A stretch of DNA of 64,000 nucleotides from Pseudomonas fluorescens (lineage in GTDB: Bacteria; Pseudomonadota; Gammaproteobacteria; Pseudomonadales; Pseudomonadaceae), in assembly GCF_902497895.1 (NCBI RefSeq), contig NZ_CABVHQ010000029.1:1-64000 (forward strand), read 5' to 3'. Positions 35,728 through 46,388 of this stretch are shown here, one piece after another. The position numbers and the translations under genes were made by a program. Position 1 is the first letter of the stretch; each line of letters begins with the position of its first letter. The notes beneath the pieces are model-generated. The model saw only the letters and a program-made list of their open reading frames with translations. It ran no database searches and was not told where the DNA came from.

Positions 35728-38529
35728 ATGGACAGGCAAGCGCGTTCAAGTTTGATTAGAGGCTCCTTGTGGCGCTTGTCGGGCATCATGTTGATGCTCA
35801 CGGGCCTGGATCTTCATGCGGCTCCCATCGACAACGTCGATCCGCCACCGCCGAGCGATCCGTCCGCCTACCAGGATCCTCCACAGAATCCCGCGGCGGC
35901 GCTGAACAGCTTGCTGACCATGCCTGTGGCCAACAAAGGCTCGTTTGATTTGCCCAATGGTGTCGAAGGCGACCGGAACACCCCACTCAGCGAAAACGTG
36001 TTGCCGCCCAAGGTGCAGACCAGCTTCAACTACCCCACCAACGGCAAGCCCAGCCCGCTGTTCGGCGCCCTGCCATTCAGTCAGCAGTTGATGCTGTTCG
36101 AAGAGTTCGGTCCGCAGCGCCTGGATCCGACCACCCCGGCCGCCACCCTGGCCTTTCCGGCCGCGAGCAGGGGACCGGCGCCTGAACAAGACCCCTCGAG
36201 CATCGCCCGCAGTTCGCCGCCGGGCAGTGCGCTGGATGCCTTTTTGCGCCAACCGGGGCTGACCCCGTTCCCCAGCCAGTATTCCAATGTGGTCGATCGC
36301 AATCCCTGGCAGGCGCAGATCGAGTTCTTTCTCAATCGCCGTATCGGTTCGTCGGCCGAAGGCCGGCCGCCGGGAAAAGGCTGGTCTCATCAGCGCTGGA
36401 ACGAGTTCTACCCCCAGGCGGCCTACAAGACCGTGCAATCAGGGGCGCGGGTCAATGGCGGGGTGCGTGACAGTCGGCAGATGCACGGTTATGCCCAGGG
36501 CGAATTCGGCCCCGGCGGGCTGTATCACAACACCACTGGCGTACCGCTCAGCGAAGGCACCACCCGCGGCGTCAATTCGCGCTTTCACCCCAAAATGCCG
36601 GTGCAGAATCACAAGTCCGTATGGACTTTCGACGGCACGCTGCCGCCAAAACTGCTGATGGTGCGTTACGGCCAGCCGCTGATCATGCGCCATTACAACG
36701 GCTTGCCCATCGACCCCGCGGCCAACCAGGGCTTCGGCTTGCACACCATCACCACCCATGAGCACAACGGCCATTCCCCGGCCGAAAGCGATGGCTATGC
36801 CAACGCATTTTTCTTCCCGGGGCAGTTCTACGACTATCGCTGGCCGATCCAGTTGGCCGGCCATGACAGCATCAACACCCGTGCCCAGGATCCGCGGGCG
36901 GCGTTCCCCTGTGCACCGGGCGAAACTCTCTGGGTCAACGACAGCAGCCCGGGCCTCAAGACCTGCGACAACGGCACCATCAAGATCCGTGGCGACTGGC
37001 GCGAGACCATGAGCACCCACTGGTTCCACGACCATATGCTCGATTTCACCGCGCAGAATGTCTACAAGGGCAACGCGGCGATGATGAACTATTACAGCGC
37101 ACTGGATCGCGGCAACGAAGCCGTGAATGACGGCGTCAACCTGCGCTTGCCCAGCGGTTCGGCCTTGCCCTGGGGCAATCGCGACTATGACGTGAACCTG
37201 ATCATCGCCGACAAGGCCTGGGATCAGAAAGGTCAACTCTGGTTCAACCCCTTCAACACCGCCGGCTTTCTCGGCGATCGGATACTGGTCAACTGGCAGT
37301 ACCAGCCTTACTTGAGTGTGCGGGCGCGCAGCTATCGTTTGCGGGTTCTCAACGGCTCGGTGTCGCGTTACTTCAAGCTGGCACTGGTACGGGAAATCAA
37401 GGGCAGCGGCGGAGAGTTCCAGGGGCCCAAAGGCTCCGGGCTGTCCTACGCCCGGGTGCCGTTCCACATGATCGCCAACGATGGCAACCTGATGGAACAC
37501 AGCGTGCCGTTCGACGGCACCATGGACCTGGATGCCGATGGCGATAAACAGGACCACAACGCGATCCTTCCGACCATGGGCATTGCCGAGCGTTTCGACA
37601 TCATCGTCAACTTCGCGAAAAGCGGCATCCAGCCCGGTGACAAGCTGTTCCTGCTCAATCTCATGGAGCATGCCGACGGCAAACGTCCGGAGAAAGGTAT
37701 CCCCTTGGCCGATGTGTTGTCGCAGAAATACCTGGCGCTGATCACGCAGAGCAGCAAAGGGCCGAAATGGGACCAGGGCGACCCGGCGGTGGGCAAGATC
37801 CTGCAGTTCAACGTCAAGGCCTACACCGGCCAGGACCTGGCCATGGACCCGGCGGCCTACGAACCGGCCAAACCCGGCAAGGCCGCCGGCAAGGCCATGA
37901 TCGAGCTGAAAATCCACCGCGAGAATGTCGCCGATATGGCCCTGCTCCAACAGGCCCGGCACCGCACCTTCACCTTTGGTCGTTCCGATGGCACCGACCT
38001 GGCGCCCTGGACGGTCAAGACCGATGGCGGCTTCGGCTATCGCATGGATCCGCGCCGGCTCAATGCCTCGACGCAACTGGCCAGCGGCCCGACCGATGCC
38101 GGCGTGAGTGGCTTCGGCACCCTGGAAGTCTGGAAAATCCAGGGTGGTGATGATGGCTGGAGCCATCCAGTGCACGTGCACTTCGAGGAAGGGATCATTC
38201 TCAGTCGCGGTGGCAAGGTTCCGCCCGAGTGGGAGAAGTGGGCGCGCAAGGATGTCTATCGCATCGGCCCCGAAGAGGATGGCATGGATAACGTTGAGAT
38301 CGCGATCCACTTCCGCGAGTTTGCCGGCACCTACATGGAGCACTGCCACAACACCCAGCATGAGGACAATTCAATGCTGCTGCGTTGGGATGTCGAACGC
38401 CCCGGACAGTTCCAGTTGATGCCCACGCCGCTGCCTTCCTGGGATGGCGTCAGGTACGTGAACTCCGCTGCGCTGCCGACCTTTCGCAACGGTGATGGCA
38501 AAGGCCCGCAAGTCAAGGTCAGCCCGTAG
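35728..38529 (+). CDS. Large secreted multicopper oxidase (possible McoA-type Mn oxidase)
   Basis: A 933-residue oxidase with a Sec-type signal ending near HAA. All four copper motifs are present: His344-x-His346 (TTHEHNGHS), His431 to His436 (THWFHDH), His813 to His818 (SHPVHVH) and the type 1 centre HCHNTQHEDNSM (His872, Cys873, His874, His878, Met883). It is far longer than laccases or CueO, as are bacterial Mn(II) oxidases. The ATG at 35728 follows AGGG and is preferred over GTG at 35719. It begins a three-gene unit behind a sigma-54 promoter. The resemblance to McoA of P. putida GB-1 is from memory of size, neighbours and sigma-54 control, so metal oxidation is inferred. Confidence 0.88.
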   Translation: MDRQARSSLIRGSLWRLSGIMLMLTGLDLHAAPIDNVDPPPPSDPSAYQDPPQNPAAALNSLLTMPVANKGSFDLPNGVEGDRNTPLSENVLPPKVQTSFNYPTNGKPSPLFGALPFSQQLMLFEEFGPQRLDPTTPAATLAFPAASRGPAPEQDPSSIARSSPPGSALDAFLRQPGLTPFPSQYSNVVDRNPWQAQIEFFLNRRIGSSAEGRPPGKGWSHQRWNEFYPQAAYKTVQSGARVNGGVRDSRQMHGYAQGEFGPGGLYHNTTGVPLSEGTTRGVNSRFHPKMPVQNHKSVWTFDGTLPPKLLMVRYGQPLIMRHYNGLPIDPAANQGFGLHTITTHEHNGHSPAESDGYANAFFFPGQFYDYRWPIQLAGHDSINTRAQDPRAAFPCAPGETLWVNDSSPGLKTCDNGTIKIRGDWRETMSTHWFHDHMLDFTAQNVYKGNAAMMNYYSALDRGNEAVNDGVNLRLPSGSALPWGNRDYDVNLIIADKAWDQKGQLWFNPFNTAGFLGDRILVNWQYQPYLSVRARSYRLRVLNGSVSRYFKLALVREIKGSGGEFQGPKGSGLSYARVPFHMIANDGNLMEHSVPFDGTMDLDADGDKQDHNAILPTMGIAERFDIIVNFAKSGIQPGDKLFLLNLMEHADGKRPEKGIPLADVLSQKYLALITQSSKGPKWDQGDPAVGKILQFNVKAYTGQDLAMDPAAYEPAKPGKAAGKAMIELKIHRENVADMALLQQARHRTFTFGRSDGTDLAPWTVKTDGGFGYRMDPRRLNASTQLASGPTDAGVSGFGTLEVWKIQGGDDGWSHPVHVHFEEGIILSRGGKVPPEWEKWARKDVYRIGPEEDGMDNVEIAIHFREFAGTYMEHCHNTQHEDNSMLLRWDVERPGQFQLMPTPLPSWDGVRYVNSAALPTFRNGDGKGPQVKVSP

Positions 38530-38548
38530 CTGCCAAGGAGAACACGTC

Positions 38549-39592
<1,044 letters not shown>

Positions 39593-39694
39593 AGGCAAAA
39601 TACTATTACGGCGATCCGTGCCATAGGTAATGATTGGCTGCTGCTGACCGGGCCTCGACTATAAGCATTCAGACAAGCATCCAGGAAGTCCCTC

Positions 39695-41146
39695 ATGCAG
39701 ATGCTGACGTTCAAGAAAATACCCGCCCAGGGTCAGTTCAACCTGCTGCACTGGTTCTCCCTGGCCAGCCTGTTCATCATCGCCGTCGTCGCCATGGTGC
39801 TGGGTTATACCTCTACACGTCTGGTGGTCCGGGAGAGCGTCGAGCGCGACGGGCTGCTGATGGCGCAATTCATCCGGGCGATCGGCACAGCGGAAATGCG
39901 CCACTCCGGCTTGCCGCCAGCCCTGACCATGGGCGCTATTCTCGATATCCGCGAGGCCAACGCCCAGCCGGGTTATGACCGCGATCACATTCTCGCGGCC
40001 CGGGGAGAGTTCCTCGACCATATCGAAAGTTTGCCGGACTTGTTGATGGCCAATATCTATGCCCGGGATCGAACGATCATCTGGTCGACCAACCCGGCGT
40101 TGATCGGTGTCCGGATCAAGGGCGACGAAGATCTCGACCAGTCATTCACAGACAAAGTGCAGGTCTCGTCCGAATACCACCAGGCCGATGAGGACCGTGA
40201 GGAGCAGAAATTTCTCCGCGAACCGAAGTACCTGTTTATCGAAAACTATATCCCGATGTTCGATGCCGCCGATGACCAGGTCCTGGCCATGGTCGAGATC
40301 TACAAGGAGCCTGAGGATCTGGTGTTGCGTATCCAGCGCGGTTTCATGCTGATCTGGGTGGCGACCGTCCTCGGCGGCGGCCTGATCTATTTCGGGTTGT
40401 TCTGGATCGTGCGAAGGGCGGCGCAGATGTTGCAGTTCCAACAAAAGCAACTGATCACCAGTGAAACCTTTGTAGCCTTGGGCGAGATGTCCTCGGCCGT
40501 GGCCCACAGCCTGCGCAATCCACTGGCGACCATTCGATCCAGTGCCGAACTGGCCCAGGAAATCGCCAGCGCGCCGGCGCAGAAGAATATTTCCGACATC
40601 ATCAGCCAGGTCGATCGCATGTCGCGCTGGGTTCGCGAACTGCTGGTCTCGCTGCAGCCCTTGAACACCGACAGCGAGGCCGTCGACCTGGGCCCGGCCA
40701 TTCAGGAGGCGGTGCAGGCGTTCGACCAGCAAATCAAGCGCGCCAATGTCCGGGTCCATCTCTCTATCGCACCGGTACCCCCGGTCATCAGCCAGCACAT
40801 GCACCTGATCCAGATCTTCAATAGCCTGTTCGCCAATGCTCTGGAAGCCATGGCCGGCGGCGGGGTACTGACGATCGAAGTCGAGCCGGCGGTGGATGGG
40901 CGGGTGCGAGTGACCCTGACGGATACGGGCAAAGGCATGACCCGGCAACACGAGCGCATGGCGTTCAAACCGTTTTTCACCACCAAGCAAGGTGGCCTCG
41001 GGGTTGGCCTGATGCTGGTCAAATGTGTCATGGAGCGATTCAACGGCTCGGTCAGCCTGACGAGCCGGGAACAGGAAGGAACCCGGATAAGCCTGGTTTT
41101 CAACGTGGCGGGTGGGGAGCACGGGACACAGCATACGGTTGGTTGA
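39695..41146 (+). CDS. Sensor histidine kinase
   Basis: A 483-residue membrane kinase. A helix near residues 25-48 and another near 210-232 flank a periplasmic sensor region of about 160 residues. The HisKA domain carries His271 (SAVAHSLRNPLATIRSS), and the ATPase domain has FANALEAMAG (N box), LTDTGKGM (G1) and GGLGVGLMLVK (G2). No response regulator is adjacent. The kinase follows the SCO gene by 102 bases. In the P. putida Mn-oxidation system, kinases MnxS1/MnxS2 feed the sigma-54 activator MnxR; a similar link to the promoter at 35674 is plausible but not shown. Confidence 0.9.
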   Translation: MQMLTFKKIPAQGQFNLLHWFSLASLFIIAVVAMVLGYTSTRLVVRESVERDGLLMAQFIRAIGTAEMRHSGLPPALTMGAILDIREANAQPGYDRDHILAARGEFLDHIESLPDLLMANIYARDRTIIWSTNPALIGVRIKGDEDLDQSFTDKVQVSSEYHQADEDREEQKFLREPKYLFIENYIPMFDAADDQVLAMVEIYKEPEDLVLRIQRGFMLIWVATVLGGGLIYFGLFWIVRRAAQMLQFQQKQLITSETFVALGEMSSAVAHSLRNPLATIRSSAELAQEIASAPAQKNISDIISQVDRMSRWVRELLVSLQPLNTDSEAVDLGPAIQEAVQAFDQQIKRANVRVHLSIAPVPPVISQHMHLIQIFNSLFANALEAMAGGGVLTIEVEPAVDGRVRVTLTDTGKGMTRQHERMAFKPFFTTKQGGLGVGLMLVKCVMERFNGSVSLTSREQEGTRISLVFNVAGGEHGTQHTVG

Positions 41147-41505
41147 TGCCTTGTCGATTGCAACCCATCTGCTGGCGCTGCCGCTGTTTGTTGAGTCTGC
41201 CGAACTGCGAGTCCCCGGCAACTGCCAGTCGCCTATCGCCGCGACTGGTTGCCGACAGCTTTTTCGTCGGCAGTCGGGCGTTGGTTGCGCCGTTCTACGA
41301 TTAGCGTCCGCTCAGAAACGCAGAGGGGGGCAGCAGGTAGAGAGCCCGGATATGACTTCCCTGGTCTCGTGCCGAGTTCCATCTTGAGTGTGCGGGTTGT
41401 CGGTGATAAGTGCGAAGCGGCGCATCCTCGAAGGTGGCCGAAGGCAACGCTGTTGCGTGCCTGGGTTTTGCCGACCACCTTGTAAAAGTGCCGCGCAGGT
41501 AAAAG
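41147..41505. other. Intergenic stretch with a hairpin between convergent genes
   Basis: No gene recognised in 359 bases. GCCGAC (41251-41256) pairs with GTCGGC (41266-41271) around a T-rich loop and may act as a terminator between the kinase and the convergent secretion operon. Confidence 0.4.
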
Positions 41506-42834
41506 TCAGTTGGTGACCAACAGTTCCGGGCCGAGGTAGTTGTTGATCTGGTCGATATCGTCGTCGCCCAGACTGCCCACCGAAGAGGCCAGGCGCAGGC
41601 GCGACATCAAATAGCGCAACTTGGCCTCGAACAGATCGTGGCGCGCAACGAAGAGCAGCTCTTCGGCATTGAGGACGTCCGAGTTGGTGTTGGTGCCCCC
41701 CTCTTTGAAGCCCTTGCGTGTCGAAGTCAGTGAGCGTTCGTTGGACTCTACTGCCTTCTCCAGCGCGTGAATACGTTTGGCGCCGCTCTGTACGCCGCTA
41801 TACTCACGGGTGGTTCCGGAGATGACTTCCTGTCGCGTGGCGTCGAGTTCGTCCTGGGCCTTTTCGCTATTGGCACTGGCCTGGCGTGTCAGCGCGCTGA
41901 CGCCGCCACCGTTGAACAGCGGGAAATTTACTTCCAGACCGATTGAGCCGTAACGGTTGCGTTGATTCAACTCGGAGATTGATTGGCTCTCGCCCGCGGT
42001 GTATCCGGCAACGAAATCCAGTGTTGGCCAGTGGCCGGCCTTGGCGCGCTTCACTTCTTCTGCGGCGAGGTCGCTGCTATAACGGCGCGCATGGATCAGC
42101 GGGCTATCGGCCTGGGCTTTGACCAGCCAGTCCTGCAGGTTGCTCGGTAGCAGCAGTGGTGTATCGAAGCTCGGACGCAAGGTGGTCAGCGATTCGGGGG
42201 TTTCACCGATATATTCCTCAAGCTTGCGGCGCGCGTTGACCAGGTTGTCCTGCGCTTCGATCAGCTCGGCCTCGGCGAGGTCGCGGCGAGCGACCGACTC
42301 GTCGATGTCGGTGACGGTGCCGGCCCCCAGCTCCATGCGCCGTTTCGCCGAGGCGAGTTGCTCATCGAAGGCGCTCAGCTTGGACTTGGCCAGGACGATG
42401 GTTTCGCTGGCCAGGAGCACGTCGAAATAGCTTTCGGCCAGGCGCACCGCGGCGTCCTGACTCTTGGCATCGAACACCGCGACACTGTAGTCGGCACGCT
42501 GCTTGCCTTGGCGGTACTCGGCCATCTTCTGTTTGTTGAACAGCGGCTGGCGCAGGCGCACGTTAGCGCCCTTGGAGGTGTAGTCGAGATCTCTTTCGAC
42601 GCCGCTCTGGCGTTGGGTGCCATTGACCTTGTTGTCGTAGGCCGAGGCATTGATCTGCGGTAGCAGGCCGGCCCTGCCGATGGCGCGGTTTTCCCCGCCG
42701 GCCTCTTTTTCATGCACTGCGGCGCGGTAGATAGGGCCTTGGTACTGCAACAGATCCCAGGCTTGTTTGAGGTCCATGGCGTTGGCCGGCAGTGACAGCC
42801 CTAGCAGGCAGAATAACAGGCAATGACGGTCCAT
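41506..42834 (-). CDS. TolC-family outer-membrane channel of type I secretion
   Basis: A 442-residue outer-membrane efflux protein. A signal peptide (MDRHCLLFCLLGLSLPANA) is followed by the duplicated coiled-coil and strand architecture of TolC, with LAESYFDVLLASETIVLAKS typical of the first helical hairpin. The start at 42834 is chosen because AAGGA lies 8 bases before it and it gives a clean signal peptide; it overlaps the upstream adaptor gene's stop region. Third gene of the exporter operon, serving the RTX peroxidase encoded divergently. Confidence 0.92.
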   Translation of the reverse strand: MDRHCLLFCLLGLSLPANAMDLKQAWDLLQYQGPIYRAAVHEKEAGGENRAIGRAGLLPQINASAYDNKVNGTQRQSGVERDLDYTSKGANVRLRQPLFNKQKMAEYRQGKQRADYSVAVFDAKSQDAAVRLAESYFDVLLASETIVLAKSKLSAFDEQLASAKRRMELGAGTVTDIDESVARRDLAEAELIEAQDNLVNARRKLEEYIGETPESLTTLRPSFDTPLLLPSNLQDWLVKAQADSPLIHARRYSSDLAAEEVKRAKAGHWPTLDFVAGYTAGESQSISELNQRNRYGSIGLEVNFPLFNGGGVSALTRQASANSEKAQDELDATRQEVISGTTREYSGVQSGAKRIHALEKAVESNERSLTSTRKGFKEGGTNTNSDVLNAEELLFVARHDLFEAKLRYLMSRLRLASSVGSLGDDDIDQINNYLGPELLVTN

Positions 42835-42835
42835 T

Positions 42836-44176
42836 TCATTGTTCCTTGAAGGAGCTGTCGACACGGTCGAGCATCGGTTTGAGTAGATAGCTCATCATGT
42901 TGCGCTCGCCGGTCTTGATGGTGACGCTGGCGGGCATGCCGGGGCGAATGTGATTGATGCCAAGCAGGCTCATGCCATCGGGCGTGACTTCCACCTGAGC
43001 CAGATAGAACGGTTCCTTGCTTTCCTCGTCGAGCAGGCGGTCGGCGGAGATGGTCTTCACGCGGCCGGGGATGTTTGGCGTCTGGGCATGGTTGAAGGCC
43101 GGGAAGGCAATGTCCACGGCCAGGCCGGGGACCATCTTGTCGATGGCCTGCACGGGAATCATCGCGTCGACCTGCAGCGGTTCGTTGACCGGAACGATTT
43201 CCATGATCTTGAAGCCGGGCTGAATTATCCCGCCGACGGTGGCAATGCTCAGGGACTGGACCATGCCATCGATCGGCGATCGAATCACCGTGTGGGACAC
43301 TTCATAGTCCAGCGCGCGCAAGCGGTCGGCCAGGGTGGTGTTTTCCTTGGCAGTGTCGGTCAGCTGCGATTCGACTTCCTTCAGGTAATCGTGCTGGCGC
43401 TGCAGGATGCGCAGCTTGATTTCGGTGGTCTGGCTACGCACGCGAGCGATGTTATTGAGGTTCTCGGCCTGGCCGGCGGAGAGGTCGGCATTGCTGCGTT
43501 CCAGCTCAAGCAGACGGTTGCGCGGGACATAGCCTTCGGCCGCCAGCGCGCGGGTGCCTTTCAGTTCCTGGCTGAGGAAGTTGATCTGCGAGGCGCGGGC
43601 GCCATAGACCTGCTGCAGCCCCTTGAGCTGCACCGCTGACGCCGCGAGGTTTTCCTGCAGGATGCTGATTTCGCCAGCGAGGCCGGCACGCCGGGTGTCC
43701 AGCAGGCGTTGTTGCAGATCCATGGCGGCCACCAGGCGGTAGTCATTCCCGAAGCGCTTGAGCAATTCGGGATCGTAGTTCACCACATCGCGGCCGTCAC
43801 GTTCCGCTTCCAGGCGGTTTTCCACAGTCTTGCTGACGATGTACTGGGCGCTGACTGCACCCTGTTCGGCAGCGGCACGCAGCGAGTCGAGGCGGACCAC
43901 CTCCTGACCCTTTTTCACTGTATCGCCTTCGCGAACAAGAATGGCCTCCACGGTACCGCCGCTCAGATGCTGCACGGCTTTGCGATTGCTGGTGACTTTT
44001 ACCGTGCCTGTCGCTACCACGCCGGCATCCAGCGGCGCCAGCCAGGACCACAGGAGGAAGCCGCCGAAGCCGGCGAGCATCAGCAACATGCCCCAGCGCA
44101 CGGGTTTACCGACGTCCAGATCCACCTCGTTCCTGGGGTCGGCGAGAATCATGTCGGTGTGTTGGCTCATTTGCAT
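42836..44176 (-). CDS. HlyD-family membrane-fusion protein of type I secretion
   Basis: A 446-residue adaptor. One N-terminal membrane helix (GMLLMLAGFGGFLLWSWLAP) is followed by a lipoyl-like half motif (VVATGTVKVTSNRKAVQHLS), a long coiled-coil periplasmic region (about residues 95-280) and the second half-lipoyl/barrel domain (VIRSPIDGMVQSLSI). The order matches PrtE/AprE-type adaptors. It lies 6 bases after the ATPase gene on the same strand. Confidence 0.93.
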   Translation of the reverse strand: MQMSQHTDMILADPRNEVDLDVGKPVRWGMLLMLAGFGGFLLWSWLAPLDAGVVATGTVKVTSNRKAVQHLSGGTVEAILVREGDTVKKGQEVVRLDSLRAAAEQGAVSAQYIVSKTVENRLEAERDGRDVVNYDPELLKRFGNDYRLVAAMDLQQRLLDTRRAGLAGEISILQENLAASAVQLKGLQQVYGARASQINFLSQELKGTRALAAEGYVPRNRLLELERSNADLSAGQAENLNNIARVRSQTTEIKLRILQRQHDYLKEVESQLTDTAKENTTLADRLRALDYEVSHTVIRSPIDGMVQSLSIATVGGIIQPGFKIMEIVPVNEPLQVDAMIPVQAIDKMVPGLAVDIAFPAFNHAQTPNIPGRVKTISADRLLDEESKEPFYLAQVEVTPDGMSLLGINHIRPGMPASVTIKTGERNMMSYLLKPMLDRVDSSFKEQ

Positions 44177-44182
44177 GATCGG

Positions 44183-45928
44183 TTACTCCCGTGCTTTGAC
44201 GGAGGCCAGCGGAGTTGACGCGCCTGCAGGCATCACACTGGCCTTGCGCAGCGCTGCGAATACTTCGTCGCGAGTGCCGAGCATCTGCACGCCGCCGTCT
44301 CGCAGCATCAGCACCTTATCGACGGCGCAGAGCACATTGGGACGGTGGGAAATCAGAATGACGGTGGCACCTCGATTTTTGAGTTGAGCCAGCGCATCGA
44401 CCAAGGCCTTTTCACCGACGTCGTCGAGGTTGGCGTTCGGCTCGTCCAGCACAATCAGATTGGGTTCTCCATACAGCGCGCGGGCCAAGGCGATGCGTTG
44501 CTTCTGGCCTCCGGAAAGCGGGCTGCCATCGGTGCCCAGACGGGTCTCATAACCCTGCGCAAGACGCAGAATCATCTCGTGCACCCCAGTAGTCCTGGCG
44601 GCGCGGATGACCGCGTCGCTGTCCACTTCGCCAAAGCGCGCAATGTTGTCGGCGATGGTGCCCTCGAACAGCTCCACGTCCTGCGGCAGGTAACCGAGCC
44701 AGGGGCCAAGTTCGCCCTTGTTCCAGGTGAATATGTCCGCGCCGTCCAGGCGCACCTTGCCGGCCTGTGCCGGCCAGACGCCGACCAACAGGCGGGCGAG
44801 GGTGGATTTGCCCGAGGCGGATGGACCGATAATGCCAAGGCTTTCGCCGGGGGCAAGGTTGAAGCTCACCCCGCGCAGAATCGTGTTGGCGGTGCCGGGG
44901 GCACCGGCATACACATTTTCCACCGCCAGCATGCCCAGCGGCCGCTGCAGTGACATGCTCGGTGGCCGGCGCGGATAGTCGTTCAGCATCTCGTTCAACC
45001 GGCCCCAAGCCGAACGGCAGCCAAGCAGCTGCTTCCACGACGCGATGACCTGTTCCACCGGGCCCAGCGCGCGGCCGGTGAGGATTGAGCAAGCAATCAT
45101 CATCCCGGGGGTGATCTTGCCTTCGATCGCCAGCAGCGCGCCGGCGCCGAGGATCAGCGACTGCAAAGTGATACGCACGAAGCGCCCGGTGCTGCTGATC
45201 AGGGCGGCACGGTCGGAGGCCAGGGTCTGCATTTCCAGAATGCGCAAATGGCTTTGGTACCAGCGCTTGCCGATCGACGGCAGCATGCCCATGGCCTCGA
45301 TGACCTCGGCGTTGCGCAGGTTGTTGTTGGCGTAGCTGGCGGAGGAGAGGGCGGCCTGATTGGCTTCGGCCAGCGGCTTCTGCGTCGCCTTCTCGGTGAG
45401 ATAAGCCAGGCCCACCAGAATCAGCGAGCCGATCAGCGTGATCAGTCCGAGCAGCGGGTGGATCAGATAGGCGACCAGCAGGTAGATCGGCGTCCATGGC
45501 GCATCAAAGAAAGCGAACAGGCCATTGCCGGTGAGGAACTGACGAACCTGCGCGAGATCTTGCAGGGCCTGGGCCGGATTACCTCCGGCGCGGCTCAGGT
45601 TGCGCTCGAACGCCGCGGTGAAGATGCGTCGGTTGAGGTCCATGTCGAGGCAGTTGCCGACCCGGATCAGCACGCGGGTGCGGACCATTTCCAGCGTGGC
45701 CATCAGCAAGAACAGACCCATCACCAGAAAGGTCAACATCGTCAGTGTCGTGACGTTGCGACTGACCAGGGCCCGATCATAGACCTGCAGCATGTACACG
45801 GCGGGCGTCAACATCATGACGTTGATCACGCCGCTGAACCCTGCCAGCGAGTAAAAACTGCGGCGCAGACGAAAGAGCGCGTCGGCCAGTTCGGAGCGGG
45901 TGCTCGACTGCTTATGCATTTTGGTCAT
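44183..45928 (-). CDS. Type I secretion ABC permease/ATPase (AprD/PrtD type)
   Basis: A 581-residue exporter with a six-helix membrane domain (residues 20-310) and an ATPase domain. Walker A is GPSASGKSTLA, the signature SGGQKQRIALARALYG and Walker B LIVLDEPNANLD. There is no N-terminal C39 peptidase domain, so the substrate is not a double-glycine leader peptide but an RTX-type protein with a C-terminal signal. First gene of the secretion operon and divergent from the giant RTX peroxidase gene, the obvious substrate. Confidence 0.94.
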   Translation of the reverse strand: MTKMHKQSSTRSELADALFRLRRSFYSLAGFSGVINVMMLTPAVYMLQVYDRALVSRNVTTLTMLTFLVMGLFLLMATLEMVRTRVLIRVGNCLDMDLNRRIFTAAFERNLSRAGGNPAQALQDLAQVRQFLTGNGLFAFFDAPWTPIYLLVAYLIHPLLGLITLIGSLILVGLAYLTEKATQKPLAEANQAALSSASYANNNLRNAEVIEAMGMLPSIGKRWYQSHLRILEMQTLASDRAALISSTGRFVRITLQSLILGAGALLAIEGKITPGMMIACSILTGRALGPVEQVIASWKQLLGCRSAWGRLNEMLNDYPRRPPSMSLQRPLGMLAVENVYAGAPGTANTILRGVSFNLAPGESLGIIGPSASGKSTLARLLVGVWPAQAGKVRLDGADIFTWNKGELGPWLGYLPQDVELFEGTIADNIARFGEVDSDAVIRAARTTGVHEMILRLAQGYETRLGTDGSPLSGGQKQRIALARALYGEPNLIVLDEPNANLDDVGEKALVDALAQLKNRGATVILISHRPNVLCAVDKVLMLRDGGVQMLGTRDEVFAALRKASVMPAGASTPLASVKARE

Positions 45929-45965
45929 CCCTTACCGAAAAGCCGGTTGCCCTTCCGGCGCAACA

Positions 45966-46005
45966 GCTAACAGTAGATGTAGTTGGCTAACAGTGACTGT
46001 AGTTC
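45966..46005. repeat. 20-bp tandem repeat in the divergent secretion promoter region
   Basis: GCTAACAGTAGATGTAGTTG (45966-45985) is followed directly by GCTAACAGTGACTGTAGTTC (45986-46005), 16 of 20 identical. It lies about 40 bases before the exporter operon's start, a likely place for regulator binding. Confidence 0.6.
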
Positions 46006-46196
46006 CGTAGGCAGCTAGTCGACACGCAGGCTGTAGCTCTATCGGCGAGTCTTGCGAAAATCTCTGCGCTGCTCCCGCATGCAGCAGAGTAGGTCGCGTT
46101 TGTCTCTCTGGCGCTACAGTTTGAAATAACATTTCGCGCTATAGCAGCGCTTAAAACTACCTATATGTCTTTTAAGAAATAGCTGGTTGCCCCGTC

Positions 46197-46290
46197 AAAT
46201 ACCTGTCGCCTGTTATCGTGGCGTAATATTGACAGTTTTGCCCGGCTAAATACCGGTCGTCCGTTATTGCGGCGTAATATTGACAGTTTT
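46197..46290. repeat. Direct repeat of 43 bp (51-bp period) upstream of the RTX gene
   Basis: Two copies, 46197-46239 and 46248-46290, share AAATACC, GGCGTAATATTGACAGTTTT and most bases between. Each has a small inverted repeat in its middle (CGCC/GGCG in copy 1, CCG/CGG in copy 2), as expected of paired operator sites. The second copy contains the -35 box of a predicted promoter. Confidence 0.7.
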
Positions 46291-46308
46291 TTATTATGGA
46301 ACTTTAGT
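46280..46308 (+). promoter_or_regulatory. Predicted sigma-70-type promoter toward the RTX gene
   Basis: A perfect TTGACA (46280-46285), 17-base spacer and TTTAGT (46303-46308, 4 of 6 matches to TATAAT). It lies about 370 bases before the peroxidase start, leaving a long leader that contains a possible small ORF. Confidence 0.45.
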
Positions 46309-46388
46309 CTGGTTGGGGGATCGCCCGCCTGAAGCCTGCCATCGCTTTGGCAACGCAAGGTGCGGTGATTTTTCTGAGGGAGCAGAAC

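Noticed and set aside
36439..38361. 640-codon minus-strand frame opposite the multicopper oxidase
   Set aside because: The opposite strand contains all copper-ligand motifs; the antisense frame has no recognisable domain and reflects GC-rich third positions.
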